DNA of 17,686 nt, taken from contig LSYV01000063.1 in assembly GCA_001584585.1 (NCBI GenBank), positions 562,615 through 580,300 of the forward strand, read 5' to 3'. The notes under the pieces were generated by a model that was not told the origin of the DNA, made no database searches, and saw nothing but the letters and a program-made list of their open reading frames with translations. This DNA is from Gonium pectorale (lineage: Eukaryota; Chlorophyta; Chlorophyceae; Chlamydomonadales; Volvocaceae). The translations under genes were made by a program, and so were the position numbers. Positions 9,901 through 15,300 of the stretch are shown here, piece by piece (within the stretch, counting starts at the first letter, position 1; each line of letters starts with the position of its first letter).

Positions 9901-10249
9901 CGGTTGGTGCAGTGGAGGCTCGCTTTCAGTGGCCCCGGCGGTGGATCGCTCGTCCATGCTGAGCCGCCGCCGTCGGCGCCTGCTGGCGGTGTGAGCCCAC
10001 CGCCGCCGCCGCCGCCCAGCAGTTGAAACTGGCACTGGATGGCGGGCGCTGGAGGCGGGATGGAGCCTTGTGGAGCCCGCGGCAGCTGCGGGCCGCTGTA
10101 GGCAAAGACGTCGGCTGTACAACCTGTACAACAAATTTCATTCACGTGCGAAAATGCGCGAGGTAAGGAAGCGCTTTGCAGGCGGCAACCAAAAAGGCAT
10201 ACACCATGCATATGCGCGCAACTGCCACTCTAGCAGGCCGAAGCGGCAT
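812..10249 (-). CDS. Secreted PMP/POMP-repeat beta-helix-like protein, 16 exons
   Basis: This multi-exon gene encodes at least 715 residues. Joining the exons listed below keeps one frame throughout. The order is a signal peptide, a Gly/Pro-rich N-terminal region, two unique exons rich in N-glycosylation sequons, then twelve repeat exons. Each repeat starts GGA(I/V)(Y/F)(V/I), runs through an alternating hydrophobic strand, and ends in SGNRANGGSG or SNNTAxxDG. This resembles the GGAI/FxxN repeats of chlamydial polymorphic membrane proteins (Chlam_PMP/POMP), which in volvocine algae occur in large predicted extracellular proteins. A right-handed parallel beta-helix at the cell surface or in the matrix is inferred, and the ligand is unknown. 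No catalytic motif is visible. The twelve repeat exons are all phase 1-1, so they can be skipped or duplicated without a frame change. The 3' end after 812 is unresolved, and no C-terminal domain or membrane anchor is seen. Confidence 0.75.
902..1570 (-). other. Intron 15 of the PMP-repeat gene, no gene seen
   Basis: This is a non-coding intron by position. It holds a 12-bp tandem duplication (acattcgccgaa, about 1217-1240), a repeated gcgaggccgcgctcct (about 1350 and 1420), a CGCT microsatellite and many GTACG motifs. I see no further exon in it. Confidence 0.5.
1571..1657 (-). CDS. PMP-repeat gene exon 15 (type B)
   Basis: Phase 1-1, 87 nt, acceptor GCAG, donor GTGCGT. It begins GGAIYVRASVNVFEVKGG and ends SAVSNNSANVDG. 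Confidence 0.82.
1859..1948 (-). CDS. PMP-repeat gene exon 14 (type A)
   Basis: Phase 1-1, 90 nt, acceptor GCAG, donor GTGAGA. It begins GGAIFIEDDLVTLTVDG and ends SSTISGNRANGGSG. Confidence 0.82.
1972..2213. repeat. Direct repeat of about 84 bp inside intron 13
   Basis: Positions 1972-2056 and 2131-2213 are diverged copies. Both contain acataaac, ttaca(c/t)ctttacgaggt and end with ggccgagaagtgtgctagcc. Both lie between the two adjacent type A exons 13 and 14. Confidence 0.8.
2257..2346 (-). CDS. PMP-repeat gene exon 13 (type A)
   Basis: Phase 1-1, 90 nt, acceptor GCAG, donor GTGAGG. It begins GGAVYVEDYVNELVVGG and ends SSTISGNRADGGNG. The next exon is also type A, breaking the A/B alternation. 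Confidence 0.82.
2434..2500. repeat. Two-copy tandem repeat, 31-35 bp
   Basis: Copies at 2434-2464 and 2466-2500 share acagcgccgtacgtgca and gccatatgta; the second copy has a 4-bp insertion. They lie in intron 12. Confidence 0.85.
2730..2816 (-). CDS. PMP-repeat gene exon 12 (type B)
   Basis: Phase 1-1, 87 nt, acceptor GCAG, donor GTGCGA. It begins GGAVFVGSGLTSFVVRGG and ends SAISNNTAKKDG. Confidence 0.8.
3091..3177 (-). CDS. PMP-repeat gene exon 11 (type A)
   Basis: Phase 1-1, 87 nt, acceptor GCAG, donor GTGGGT. It begins GGAIYVYSVISLSVDSN and ends STVSGNRANVGSG. Confidence 0.82.
3465..3551 (-). CDS. PMP-repeat gene exon 10 (type B)
   Basis: Phase 1-1, 87 nt, acceptor TCAG, donor GTGCGT. 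It begins GGALYITGDVTSFAVEGG and ends VTISNNTARWDG. Confidence 0.8.
3725..3860. other. Insertion-like GC-rich segment with hairpin
   Basis: This part of intron 9 differs in texture from its surroundings. It contains an imperfect inverted repeat around 3799-3830 (ggccacc and ggtggcc around ttgtttaac). A mobile-element fragment is possible, but no coding domain or target-site duplication was identified. Confidence 0.2.
3906..3940 (-). pseudogene. Decayed type A repeat-exon relic 1
   Basis: On the minus strand this reads ATGGCCGGCAGC, then GCCGATGGAGGCAGCGGA (protein MAGSVHADGGSG). This is a degraded version of the exon end MSGNRADGGSG, but the donor GT is lost (GGAGGG). Positions 3929-3949 are identical over 21 nt to 4182-4202 in relic 2. 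Confidence 0.5.
4104..4153. repeat. 50-bp intron segment duplicated at 751-800
   Basis: The two segments are identical except for one C/G difference near the end (cgaNcaatg). Each lies directly downstream, on the minus strand, of a type A exon end: the live exon 16 in one case, relic 2 in the other. Confidence 0.9.
4163..4193 (-). pseudogene. Decayed type A repeat-exon relic 2
   Basis: On the minus strand ATGGCCGGCAGC-GCGCC and GGCGGCTGCGGTGGTT align with the 3' end of exon 16 with one base deleted. The flanking 50 bp (4104-4153) match the intron beside exon 16 (751-800) at 49 of 50 positions. This places relic 2 as a copy of the exon 16 region. Confidence 0.6.
4320..4409 (-). CDS. PMP-repeat gene exon 9 (type A)
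   Basis: Phase 1-1, 90 nt, acceptor ACAG, donor GTGAGA. It begins GGAVYVGGSVPTVTISGN and ends STVSGNRANGGSG, the clearest type A form. Confidence 0.82.
4410..4936 (-). other. Intron 8 of the PMP-repeat gene
   Basis: No exon is recognisable. The intron has GTACG motifs and two adjacent gttacaat units near 4877-4892. A long plus-strand open frame crosses it and exon 8 but has no protein-like content. Confidence 0.45.
4937..5023 (-). CDS. PMP-repeat gene exon 8 (type B)
   Basis: Phase 1-1, 87 nt, acceptor GCAG, donor GTGAGT. It begins GGAIMVDGGVGSLALEGG and ends SAFSSNAAIGEG. Confidence 0.8.
5122..5173. repeat. 26-bp tandem duplication in intron 7
   Basis: Copies 5122-5147 and 5148-5173 (starting acagttcgatgcctctttgc) differ at one position, which suggests a recent event. 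Confidence 0.9.
5640..5726 (-). CDS. PMP-repeat gene exon 7
   Basis: Phase 1-1, 87 nt, acceptor GCAG, donor GTGGGT. It begins GGAIFVGGGVDSVSVSGG and ends SLVAGNSAAGAG, intermediate between the two repeat subtypes. Confidence 0.8.
5727..6348 (-). other. Intron 6 of the PMP-repeat gene
   Basis: It contains a repeated tgtatgtg(a)gacgaaggccgc (about 5863 and 5889), poly-C and CA microsatellite tracts near 5938-6010, and at 5911-5940 a short stretch whose minus strand (GGCAACCGGCAGCGCGGCGGC) resembles a degraded GNRANGG exon end. No intact exon is seen. Confidence 0.4.
6349..6432 (-). CDS. PMP-repeat gene exon 6
   Basis: Phase 1-1, 84 nt, acceptor ACAG, donor GTAAGC. It begins GGAVFIDGAASALAVGGG and ends SSITGNRAAYG, a type-A-like repeat and the shortest of the series. 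Confidence 0.8.
6600..6710. other. AT-rich tract in intron 5
   Basis: This is a sharp local AT-rich stretch with repeated aataatacat and cataattatgcat, unlike the GC-rich surroundings. No coding content or known element is recognised. Confidence 0.5.
6711..6777 (-). pseudogene. Possible decayed repeat exon in intron 5
   Basis: The minus strand reads GGAYIRCVGGSAASSGTRAP, close to the GGAIYV...GSSTISGNRA pattern. It is preceded by CTG instead of CAG and appears to lack one codon after GGA. A second frame here also gives a hydrophobic strand-like run (VYLAGLTLDVLVARLL). It is probably a relic. Confidence 0.3.
6931..7044 (-). CDS. PMP-repeat gene exon 5: long repeat variant
   Basis: Phase 1-1 exon. 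It begins GGAVHVAAGMPWAPASW and ends LYGTKLERNAAECGFG before GTGGGT. It is longer (114 nt) than the other repeats and uses LERNAAECG in place of SGNRANGG. The acceptor is AAG; a CAG nine bases upstream would start in phase 2, which does not match exon 4. Confidence 0.65.
7298..7407 (-). CDS. Candidate orphan exon in intron 4 of the PMP-repeat gene
   Basis: After TGCAG at 7410-7408 the minus strand is open for 36 codons with high G/C at third positions, reading RLKATYIDIIHGWIAGIV then QEMELIQSLISDHLSTFR, up to a GTGGGT donor at 7297. It looks like an amphipathic helical protein, unlike the beta-repeats around it. Its phases (0 in, 2 out) do not fit exons 4 and 5, so it may be a nested gene or mobile-element fragment. 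The plus strand is also open here but with much less G/C-biased third positions. Confidence 0.3.
7961..8204 (-). CDS. PMP-repeat gene exon 4
   Basis: The exon begins after GCAG with DGAASASFNRSVIENNTVVS (phase 0) and continues GAGALVF, then NSRLVGNTGGSGSAIYSS. The FNRSVIENN and SRLVGNTGGSGSAIY elements are the usual PMP-like 'FxxN...GGSAI' rhythm. The donor giving phase 1, needed by exon 5, is GTACTT at 7960. Donors at 7967 and 7979 exist but leave phase 0, so the exact end is less certain. Confidence 0.65.
8295..8449. repeat. C-rich minisatellite in intron 3
   Basis: There are about eight imperfect copies of a 16-23 bp unit close to acccagccccctcccct. Confidence 0.85.
8655..8885. repeat. 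CCCACC low-complexity tract in intron 3
   Basis: Pyrimidine-rich CCCACC/CCGCCC repeats with poly-C runs. Long open frames over it on both strands are compositional artefacts. Confidence 0.8.
8890..8925 (-). repeat. Intronic copy of the exon 3 end with splice signals
   Basis: The minus strand repeats 21 nt of the end of exon 3 exactly (GCAGCTCGACTTCCAGCTGG plus T), then GGTGGGGT. It holds GCAG, the 15-nt coding core for LDFQL (8921-8907) and a GT donor. It could act as an in-frame microexon or be inert. Confidence 0.6.
9070..9277 (-). CDS. PMP-repeat gene exon 3
   Basis: A GCAG acceptor is followed by a phase-2 start. The exon encodes GCTALAFRNVTFRDLAAP, then a segment ending HWACLQLDFQL. 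The FRNVTFRDL strand-turn pattern and the sequons NVT and NTT fit the same extracellular beta-helix. The donor GTAGGT at 9069 leaves phase 0, matching exon 4. The last part of this exon with its donor is duplicated in the downstream intron (8890-8925). Confidence 0.7.
9586..10095 (-). CDS. PMP-repeat gene exon 2: Gly/Pro-rich N-terminal region
   Basis: The exon encodes about 170 residues, including GPQLPRAPQGSIPPPAPA, a run of seven glycines, and a hydrophobic C-terminal part with WGLAFFGVNLSLVDSAIRGV, typical of beta-helix strands. Sequons NAT, NRT, NIS, NGS and NLS are present. It ends TGC TG before a GTGGGT donor (phase 2), matching the phase-2 start of exon 3. Alternative acceptors at 10124 or 10115 (phase 1) would extend it upstream with CTADVFAYS. 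Confidence 0.7.
10146..10249 (-). CDS. PMP-repeat gene exon 1: signal peptide
   Basis: ATG at 10249 opens a 35-codon frame with a textbook signal peptide: basic n-region MPLRPARVAVAR, hydrophobic core ICMVYAFLVAAC, then K. The frame would stop at TGA 10142-10144, but a GTGAAT donor at 10145 (phase 2) can join a TACAG acceptor at 10097-10096, also phase 2, giving an intron of only 50 nt. The alternative is a later start at 10211 in the exon-2 frame with no intron here, which gives a much poorer secretion signal. The start choice is moderately supported. Confidence 0.5.
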
Positions 10250-10549
10250 GTCCACGACCTACGTGGACGCGGCTTTGGAAGCTAGTTCAGGTACATACAG
10301 GCGGGAGGGAGCCTAGCTAGATAGGGGCGGGAGCGGCAGCACCGCATCTGCTTGACCCGGCATATGCTTGGGGTGGCGGGCGGGGATTTGAATCCCCCAC
10401 AACACAAGAGTTGGACGGCGCGAGCATGCATGGGGCAGGCGCCATCAATCGCCAGGCAGGTGAGCAGGTTGTGATTCGCCATCGCATTACTGCCGCAACT
10501 CATGTCATGTCATGCGGCATCGACCGCCAGGTTGTGTGGTTGCGATTAG

Positions 10550-10900
10550 ATGCGGCTGACCATGGCCTCACCAAGGCCATCAGCAGCAGCCCCGCGCCTG
10601 CTGATCATCCTCCTCCTCCTGGCGGCGGCGGCCACTACGTCGCGGCGGCTGCTAAGGGCGGTGGCGGCGGCCGCTACGTCGCGGCGGCTGCTGGCGGCAG
10701 TGGCGGCGGCCATTACGTCGCGGCGGCTGCTGGCGGTGGGCAGCCGGCGAGGGGCGGCCGCCCTGGCGACGGCCGCCCTACTGCCGCCGGTTGCCTCAAT
10801 CGGCGTCCGAGCAGCAGGCTCCGAGCGGCGGTCTGCGGACGGGGATCGATGGACGGGATACTCATTCATTATACGATCAAGGGGCATCCGCGCGCATTGA
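10550..10900 (+). CDS. Candidate small secreted repeat protein
   Basis: A 116-codon ORF starts MRLTMASPRPSAAAPR followed by LLIILLLLAAAA, an excellent signal-peptide or anchor profile, and continues into 13-residue repeats (SRRLLRAVAAAAT, SRRLLAAVAAAIT) encoded by the 39-bp tandem repeat. Third positions are mostly G/C in the first 80 codons. It is divergent from the PMP-repeat gene, whose start is about 300 bp away, so the two could share a promoter region. The repeat keeps all frames open, so coding strand and frame are not secure, and no family is recognised. Confidence 0.25.
   Translation: MRLTMASPRPSAAAPRLLIILLLLAAAATTSRRLLRAVAAAATSRRLLAAVAAAITSRRLLAVGSRRGAAALATAALLPPVASIGVRAAGSERRSADGDRWTGYSFIIRSRGIRAH
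10624..10740. repeat. 39-bp tandem repeat, three copies
   Basis: Copies at 10624-10662, 10663-10701 and 10702-10740 share ctacgtcgcggcggctgct (the third has ttacg). The period is divisible by three, so any overlapping frame gives a 13-residue repeat. Confidence 0.9.
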
Positions 10901-11640
10901 GATTCATTGAGGCCATGCGACGGCATTAGGGGGTAATACGGAACGGCGCTAGGGGGGTTGGGCGCCGGGGGTCCCAGTCAGCGTAGCGTAGCGTCGTTGT
11001 CCGAGCTAGCAGGCTCCGAGTCCACAGCTCCGAGTCTCCGCGGCGGTCTGCGGATGCGCGCACACATGAGACGAGACGGGACGGGACGAATGGCTGTGGC
11101 GGCGGGGGGGGGGGAAAGGATTGGCGAGAAGTGCCCGGCGGGGTGGGGGGGGGTTCCAGCTAGGGAGGGCGGGGGTAGTGGGTTTGGAAGGCATTCTCAA
11201 TCATAGAAGCCTGGGCGCGCATGCCTTCCCCGATTGAAACAACTGAGCTGAGCGCTAGCTTCGCCATTCCTCCCTGTGGGCCCTGCGCATGTGTGGACCG
11301 CGAGGCCAGTGAAACAGGCGGATGGCTCTTGATCGGTGAGGAGTGCCCGGGGGAGGGGAGGGGAGGTGGGTTTGCGCTAGCTTCGCCATTCCTCCCTGTG
11401 GGCCTGGGGGGGTCGGGAGAAGTGCCCGGGGGGGCGGGGGGGGGGCTGCCCAGGCCTGGGCCTGGGAGGTTAGGGACAAGTGCCTGGGGGCCTGGTGGAG
11501 GGGTGCTGCCAGCGAGGGAGGGGGAGGGCTGGTCTCACGTTGGATCGAGCGACGTAGGGTTGGGAACTGGGGACTGGGGGACCATTGGGTCGGTTGGGGG
11601 CGGGGCGGGGGTTGGGGGAAAGATGTGTATGTGCAACTAG
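10901..11640. repeat. Gene-free G-rich region with ~120-bp repeats
   Basis: A 31-bp block starting gcgctagcttcgccattcct occurs at 11252-11282 and 11374-11404. An (a)agtgccc(g)ggg block recurs near 11130, 11342, 11420 and 11479. Long G-runs fill the spaces. No gene is supported. Confidence 0.7.
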
Positions 11641-11820
11641 GCAGGCACGAACCTGCCGCATTGGGGTCCCTCGCCAGAGCTTGAGTGGGAAGACTCCTCT
11701 CACGCTGCACATTGTTGTGCTGCGCCGCGTGCGCTGCGGAAAGGGCACAGAAGTAGAGGGGCCGCAATCGATCGATCGTCAACGCACCGCGGACACACCA
11801 GGACCCGTGCAATGAAGTAA
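11641..11820. other. Unassigned intergenic sequence
   Basis: Mixed composition with a cgatcgatcgat tract near 11768. I see no supported gene or signal. Confidence 0.4.
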
Positions 11821-12006
11821 GGTTCGTTGATTCTTCAAGCATTAGATGCGTCCTATTACCGACCGTTGGTGCCCAAGATTGTAACCAAGATTGTAACCGA
11901 CCCTACAAGCACCGATAACCTCAAATTTGGCATGATTCAGTTGTACATCACGACTTCGCGAGCGAGGTTCATGTTTTACATGTTGGTTGAGGGGACAGCA
12001 GCGTAA
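11821..12006 (+). pseudogene. 61-codon open fragment in a GC-poorer island
   Basis: An open frame without a start codon follows a TAA at 11818 and ends at TAA 12004-12006. It reads as plausible protein (ILQALDASYYRPLVPKIVTK, then a hydrophobic FMFYMLVEGTAA end). Its codons are less G/C-biased than the spliced genes, which suggests transferred or mobile-element DNA. A 12-bp tandem repeat (ccaagattgtaa, 11873-11896) lies within. No family is recognised; a chance frame is possible. Confidence 0.25.
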
Positions 12007-12085
12007 GGAGCTCACGACTTCTAACACGAAAGCAGTAATCACTTCATTTGTGAACGAATGGCATGGAAATCATAGTGACAAAGGT

Positions 12086-12104
12086 GAAACCAAGCCTTGG
12101 TTTC
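12086..12104. repeat. Perfect 9-bp inverted repeat
   Basis: GAAACCAAG and CTTGGTTTC are separated by a single C, an almost perfect 19-bp palindrome. Confidence 0.85.
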
Positions 12105-12130
12105 GGGGCATCATGACACTGGTACAAACG

Positions 12131-12155
12131 CACTTGCTCCCCCTACAAGCAAGTG
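12131..12155. repeat. 8-bp hairpin with 9-nt loop
   Basis: CACTTGCT and AGCAAGTG flank ccccctaca. It is followed by ggggg, which can pair further with the loop C-run. There is no T-run, so it is not a bacterial-type terminator. Confidence 0.8.
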
Positions 12156-12206
12156 GGGGTGCCGTCATCTGTGAAAATCACTAGCGACTATCTTTGTGCG
12201 CCCCAC

Positions 12207-12720
12207 CCGCCGGTGGCCCACCCCGGCAATGATGCCGAGTCCCAGCCCCCCTCCCCCACCCCCAACCACCCTCGTCCCACTAACTCCCCTCCGCCGCCGC
12301 CGGCCCACACCGACGGCCCCGACAATATTGCCTAAGCCCAGTCCCCAACCCCTAACAGTAATGCCGAATCCCAGTCCCACCCACCCACCCTCTTTACCTT
12401 CAACTGCTGCCGCCGCCACCACCAACCGCTGGCTCCACCAATAATGCCGAGTCTAGTTCTCGTATTTTGCTGAGTCCCAGCCCCCACCCATCCCCCCCCC
12501 ACCCCCCCCACCCCACCCCCCCACCCCCACCCACACACACGCACCTCCCCACCCCCACCCCACCCCCCCCAGCCACCCCCCCCCCCACCCACCCACTAAC
12601 TTCCCAATGCCGCCACGCACAGCCGCCGATCCCCACCTACCGTTAGTCCCGCCAAAAATACCGAAATATCCCAGGCCACTACCACCATCACCACCACCAC
12701 TACCATCCCCGCCTCACTTG
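12207..12720. repeat. C-rich region with interspersed 30-bp motif, block 1
   Basis: Between poly-C and CCACCC runs lie diverged copies of a motif near gccccgccaataatgccga plus gtcccagtcccc, at 12211-12250, 12309-12346, 12354-12378, 12431-12454, 12461-12485 and, weaker, 12646-12675. Long open frames here are low-complexity artefacts. Confidence 0.65.
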
Positions 12721-13330
12721 TGGCTGAGCTGCGACGGAGCGCAGCGACCGGAGCCGCTAAGGCTGGTTCTATGCGACTGTATGTCGTACGAACTGGATAC
12801 CCAAGCTTCGTACCTTTCATTCACTCCGTGCTCCTCTCACCTCCTCTCACGCCATTACTAGACCCCACCGCCACCCTCAACCCCCCCCCCACCCACCACC
12901 ACCACCACCACGGGGCAAGGAACTAGCTCCGCCGCGGGCCATCCACCTCGGCGGCGTCGGGCTGGAGCTGAGTTGAACTGGCGCGTTAGTTGGCCTGCGT
13001 CGGGTTGGGCTGCGTCGGGTTGGGGCGCGGCGCAGTTCTGGCTGGGATGGGATGGGTGGTGTGTGCGGTTGTGCGTGGCGCGCCCGCGTCGCTGGCGCGC
13101 ATTGCGCGGCGGGTTCCTGTCGCCTGCCTGGGGTGCTGGCGGCGGTGGATGCGGGCCCGCGCCGGGTTTGGCGTTGGCTTTTTGGCTTTCTGCGGTGTTG
13201 TAAGGCCGTTGGCAGTTCCGGTGCCCCGTCGTCGTCGTCGCACCACCCCTTCGGGGCTTACGCTTCCTGGCACTTTCGAAGTTACAGCGGGTGGAGCAGC
13301 TTGGAGCCAGTTCCTTAGGAAACAGCAGGA
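12721..13330. other. Gene-free region, no gene supported
   Basis: Includes a CCACCA microsatellite near 12889-12912 and GC-rich sequence with a TGTAA at about 13197 (plus). Open frames are low in complexity and overlap on both strands. Confidence 0.4.
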
Positions 13331-13337
13331 GCATAGA

Positions 13338-13500
13338 ATAACTCCCCTCCGCCGCAGCCGCAGGCCCCCACCGATGGCCCCGCCGATACTGTCGAATCCC
13401 AGTCCCCCCTCCCACCCCCCCACCCTCCATGAAAACTTCCCTCCGCCGCCGCCGCCGTCGCTCCCCACCGCCGCCCCCGCCAATAACGCCGAGTCCGAGG
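13338..13500. repeat. Interspersed 30-bp motif, block 2
   Basis: 13338-13410 matches 12282-12350 (aactcccctccgccgc, then ccgaNggccccg and cccagtcccc). A further motif copy is at 13471-13500 (gccaataacgccgagtccga). Confidence 0.6.
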
Positions 13501-13750
13501 CGATGTGTGGAGGGGCTGCCTGAGCTGCTGCGCCTGCTGCCTGCTGCTGTCGTCGCGTATATAGCGGCGAGCGAGCGAGGCCGGCTGGGGTCGGATAGAG
13601 TCTGGTCGTCGTGGGCCGCGTGCGTCGGTGGCGCCCCCTTTCCCTGCAGGTCTCCCGTCTTTGAAGTCAAGTCCCTGGATGGGGCCCGCCGCGCAAAAAG
13701 CCCCGGCCTCCAGCTCGCACGCAGCCGCAGCGGTCAATACCAGTGGGGGT
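13501..13750. other. Intergenic, TATA-like site only
   Basis: TATATAG occurs at about 13558-13564 in GC-rich surroundings. No transcript can be assigned. Confidence 0.2.
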
Positions 13751-13915
13751 TCCGGGGTCCGGGGTGCGGGGGGGGGGGGGAGTAGGGGTCCGGGGCGCGA
13801 GGGGGTAGGGTGCCGGGGTGCCGGGGGGGGCGAGGGGGGTAAGGGGTCCGGGGTGCGGGGGTAAGGGGGGGGGGAGGGGTCCGGGGCGCGAGGGGGGGGG
13901 GCGGGTTGTAGGGGT
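13750..13915 (+). repeat. G-run minisatellite, quadruplex-prone
   Basis: Imperfect repeats of ggggtccggggcgcgaggggg and ggggtccggggtgcggggg, with G-runs of up to 13. Confidence 0.85.
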
Positions 13916-14075
13916 CCGAGGCACGCCAGAGCAAAGTACTGACGAATGGTAGCATGGCAATACGTACGACCGTACACCAAGCGGGCGCATAATGGAGCAT
14001 GCGAAGACAGGTGACGATAGAAATGAACAGCAATGTGAACACCAATCGAAGCCGACAGCGGAGGCCAGGGGCCGG

Positions 14076-14102
14076 GCGGGGCGGGGCGGGGCGGGGCGGG
14101 GC
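14076..14102 (+). repeat. GGGGC tandem repeat
   Basis: Five to six copies of GGGGC in a row; they could form a G-quadruplex. Confidence 0.9.
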
Positions 14103-14109
14103 GAGCTGC

Positions 14110-14600
14110 GGGGCGACGGCGGCGGTATGGTGGCATGGCGGTGTGGCAGCAGCAAGGGCAAGGGTAAGGGCGGCCGCGGCACATGGCCGGGTGGGGTAGC
14201 GGCTCCAGTGACGGCGGGGCCAGGGGCGGGCAGCTCAGCAGCGACAATATGTCCGGGGAATGGCGGGAGGTAACGACAGCAGGCAAAAAAAGGCAGGGTT
14301 GGAAGCGCGGCTGCGGCTGGGGTGCGTGACAGCGGAAGTGGGCCGGCAATGGGCGCTGTTCAGGCGACGGTCAGTGGGTTATGTAATGGGGTCTGGTTGG
14401 GGGCACGATCTGGGGCTTGATTGGGCGGCTGGAGGTGAGGGCGGGGCCGGGGACGGAGGGCACAGACCGAAACATGTGTGTTGGAGGGCTCGTCGTTAAA
14501 GGGTGGCGCGAAAAGTGAAAGCCCGCGTGGCTGGGCCAACCGCCGGCGGTGGGCGATCGCGCGGCATTACGAGCGGGAATGGCGAGGCGATGCCGTGCGG
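14110..14600. other. Intergenic upstream sequence
   Basis: GC-rich, with no supported exon on either strand. It is likely upstream DNA of the right-hand gene. Confidence 0.4.
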
Positions 14601-14601
14601 G

Positions 14602-14613
14602 TTAAATAAATAT
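14602..14613 (+). promoter_or_regulatory. Possible TATA-like element
   Basis: TTAAATAAATAT is an isolated AT-rich 12-mer in GC-rich DNA about 345 bp upstream of the ATG at 14958. It could be a core promoter if the 5' leader is about 300 nt. The position is suggestive only. Confidence 0.25.
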
Positions 14614-14890
14614 GGTGGGGCGTGGCGTCTTGTGCGACGGATGGTGGCAGCGCGGGGCGGTGTGATGTGCTGGGGCGTGCCGTCTCGGACCGCAGCGCCA
14701 GGTTGTACGCCAAATTGCAGACATATTTTGTTGTCACAGATTGCTGTGAGGCGAATGAGGCGGGGTTTGTCGAGAGTCCCGCCGCAGGACTGCTGACGTG
14801 TGCTTTTTCGGTTGGCCGGAGCCTCGAATAACGGACTCTGCGGATTTAACTGGCCTCGCTTCGCTTCTCGCTCCTCATTCAGTTTTCTAC

Positions 14891-14947
14891 ATGTTGGCAA
14901 CAAACGCTTGTGTCACAGCTACAATATCGCAACTTCCGAAAGCATAG
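14891..14947 (+). other. Possible upstream ORF in the 5' leader
   Basis: ATG at 14891 opens an 18-residue frame ending at TAG 14945-14947, ten bases before the ATG of the right-hand gene. It matters only if transcription starts upstream of it. Confidence 0.3.
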
Positions 14948-14957
14948 CGAAAGCTTC

Positions 14958-15300
14958 ATGAAGGGTGTGTTCAACAAGCTCGGCGGGTCGCTCCGCCGCG
15001 GCCCCAGCGCAGACGGAGGGGCAGCCCCAACGAGCAGCGATGGCAGCGGGCTTCAAAGGCGCAGCAGCGGCGTTACGGCGGTCGAGGCGCAAGTCGCGAA
15101 GCTGCGGATTGCGTTGGAGGAGAAGAAGAAGCGCGAGGCCCGGCTGGCGAGCCTGAAGCCCCTCATTGTAGACGCCACGCTGGTGGAGTGCCTCTCAAGC
15201 GGCTTTGAGAGTGTCGACGACAAGCTGCATGCGTTTGAGGCGCTTCGCGCGAGCGGTGAGCTGACAGCCCTTCAGTGTTTGCTCATGCATGTCGCTGACT
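14958..15300 (+). CDS. Right-hand gene exon 1
   Basis: Coding part 343 nt, ending CTCATGCATGTCGCTGACT in phase 1 before GTCGGG. A GTG-initiated frame from 14910 is also open, but ATG 14958 is the first in-frame ATG. The donor is weak in consensus but is the one that matches the phase of exon 2. Confidence 0.7.

Noticed and set aside
10360..10415. tRNA-like T-arm on the minus strand (GGGGATTCAAATCCCC)
   Set aside because: The stem pairing does not fit a standard T-arm, and no acceptor stem, D-arm or anticodon arm can be placed upstream.
12131..12155. Rho-independent terminator
   Set aside because: A hairpin is present but there is no T-run, and the DNA is eukaryotic in style.
12858..13670. 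270-codon minus-strand ORF
   Set aside because: Composition-driven; it crosses the interspersed 30-bp motif array and has competing open frames on both strands.
13315..14349. 344-codon minus-strand Pro-rich ORF
   Set aside because: It spans G-run minisatellites and GGGGC repeats; the protein is almost pure Pro/Ala/Arg low complexity, with no splice or family support. A hydroxyproline-rich wall protein was considered but nothing specific supports it.
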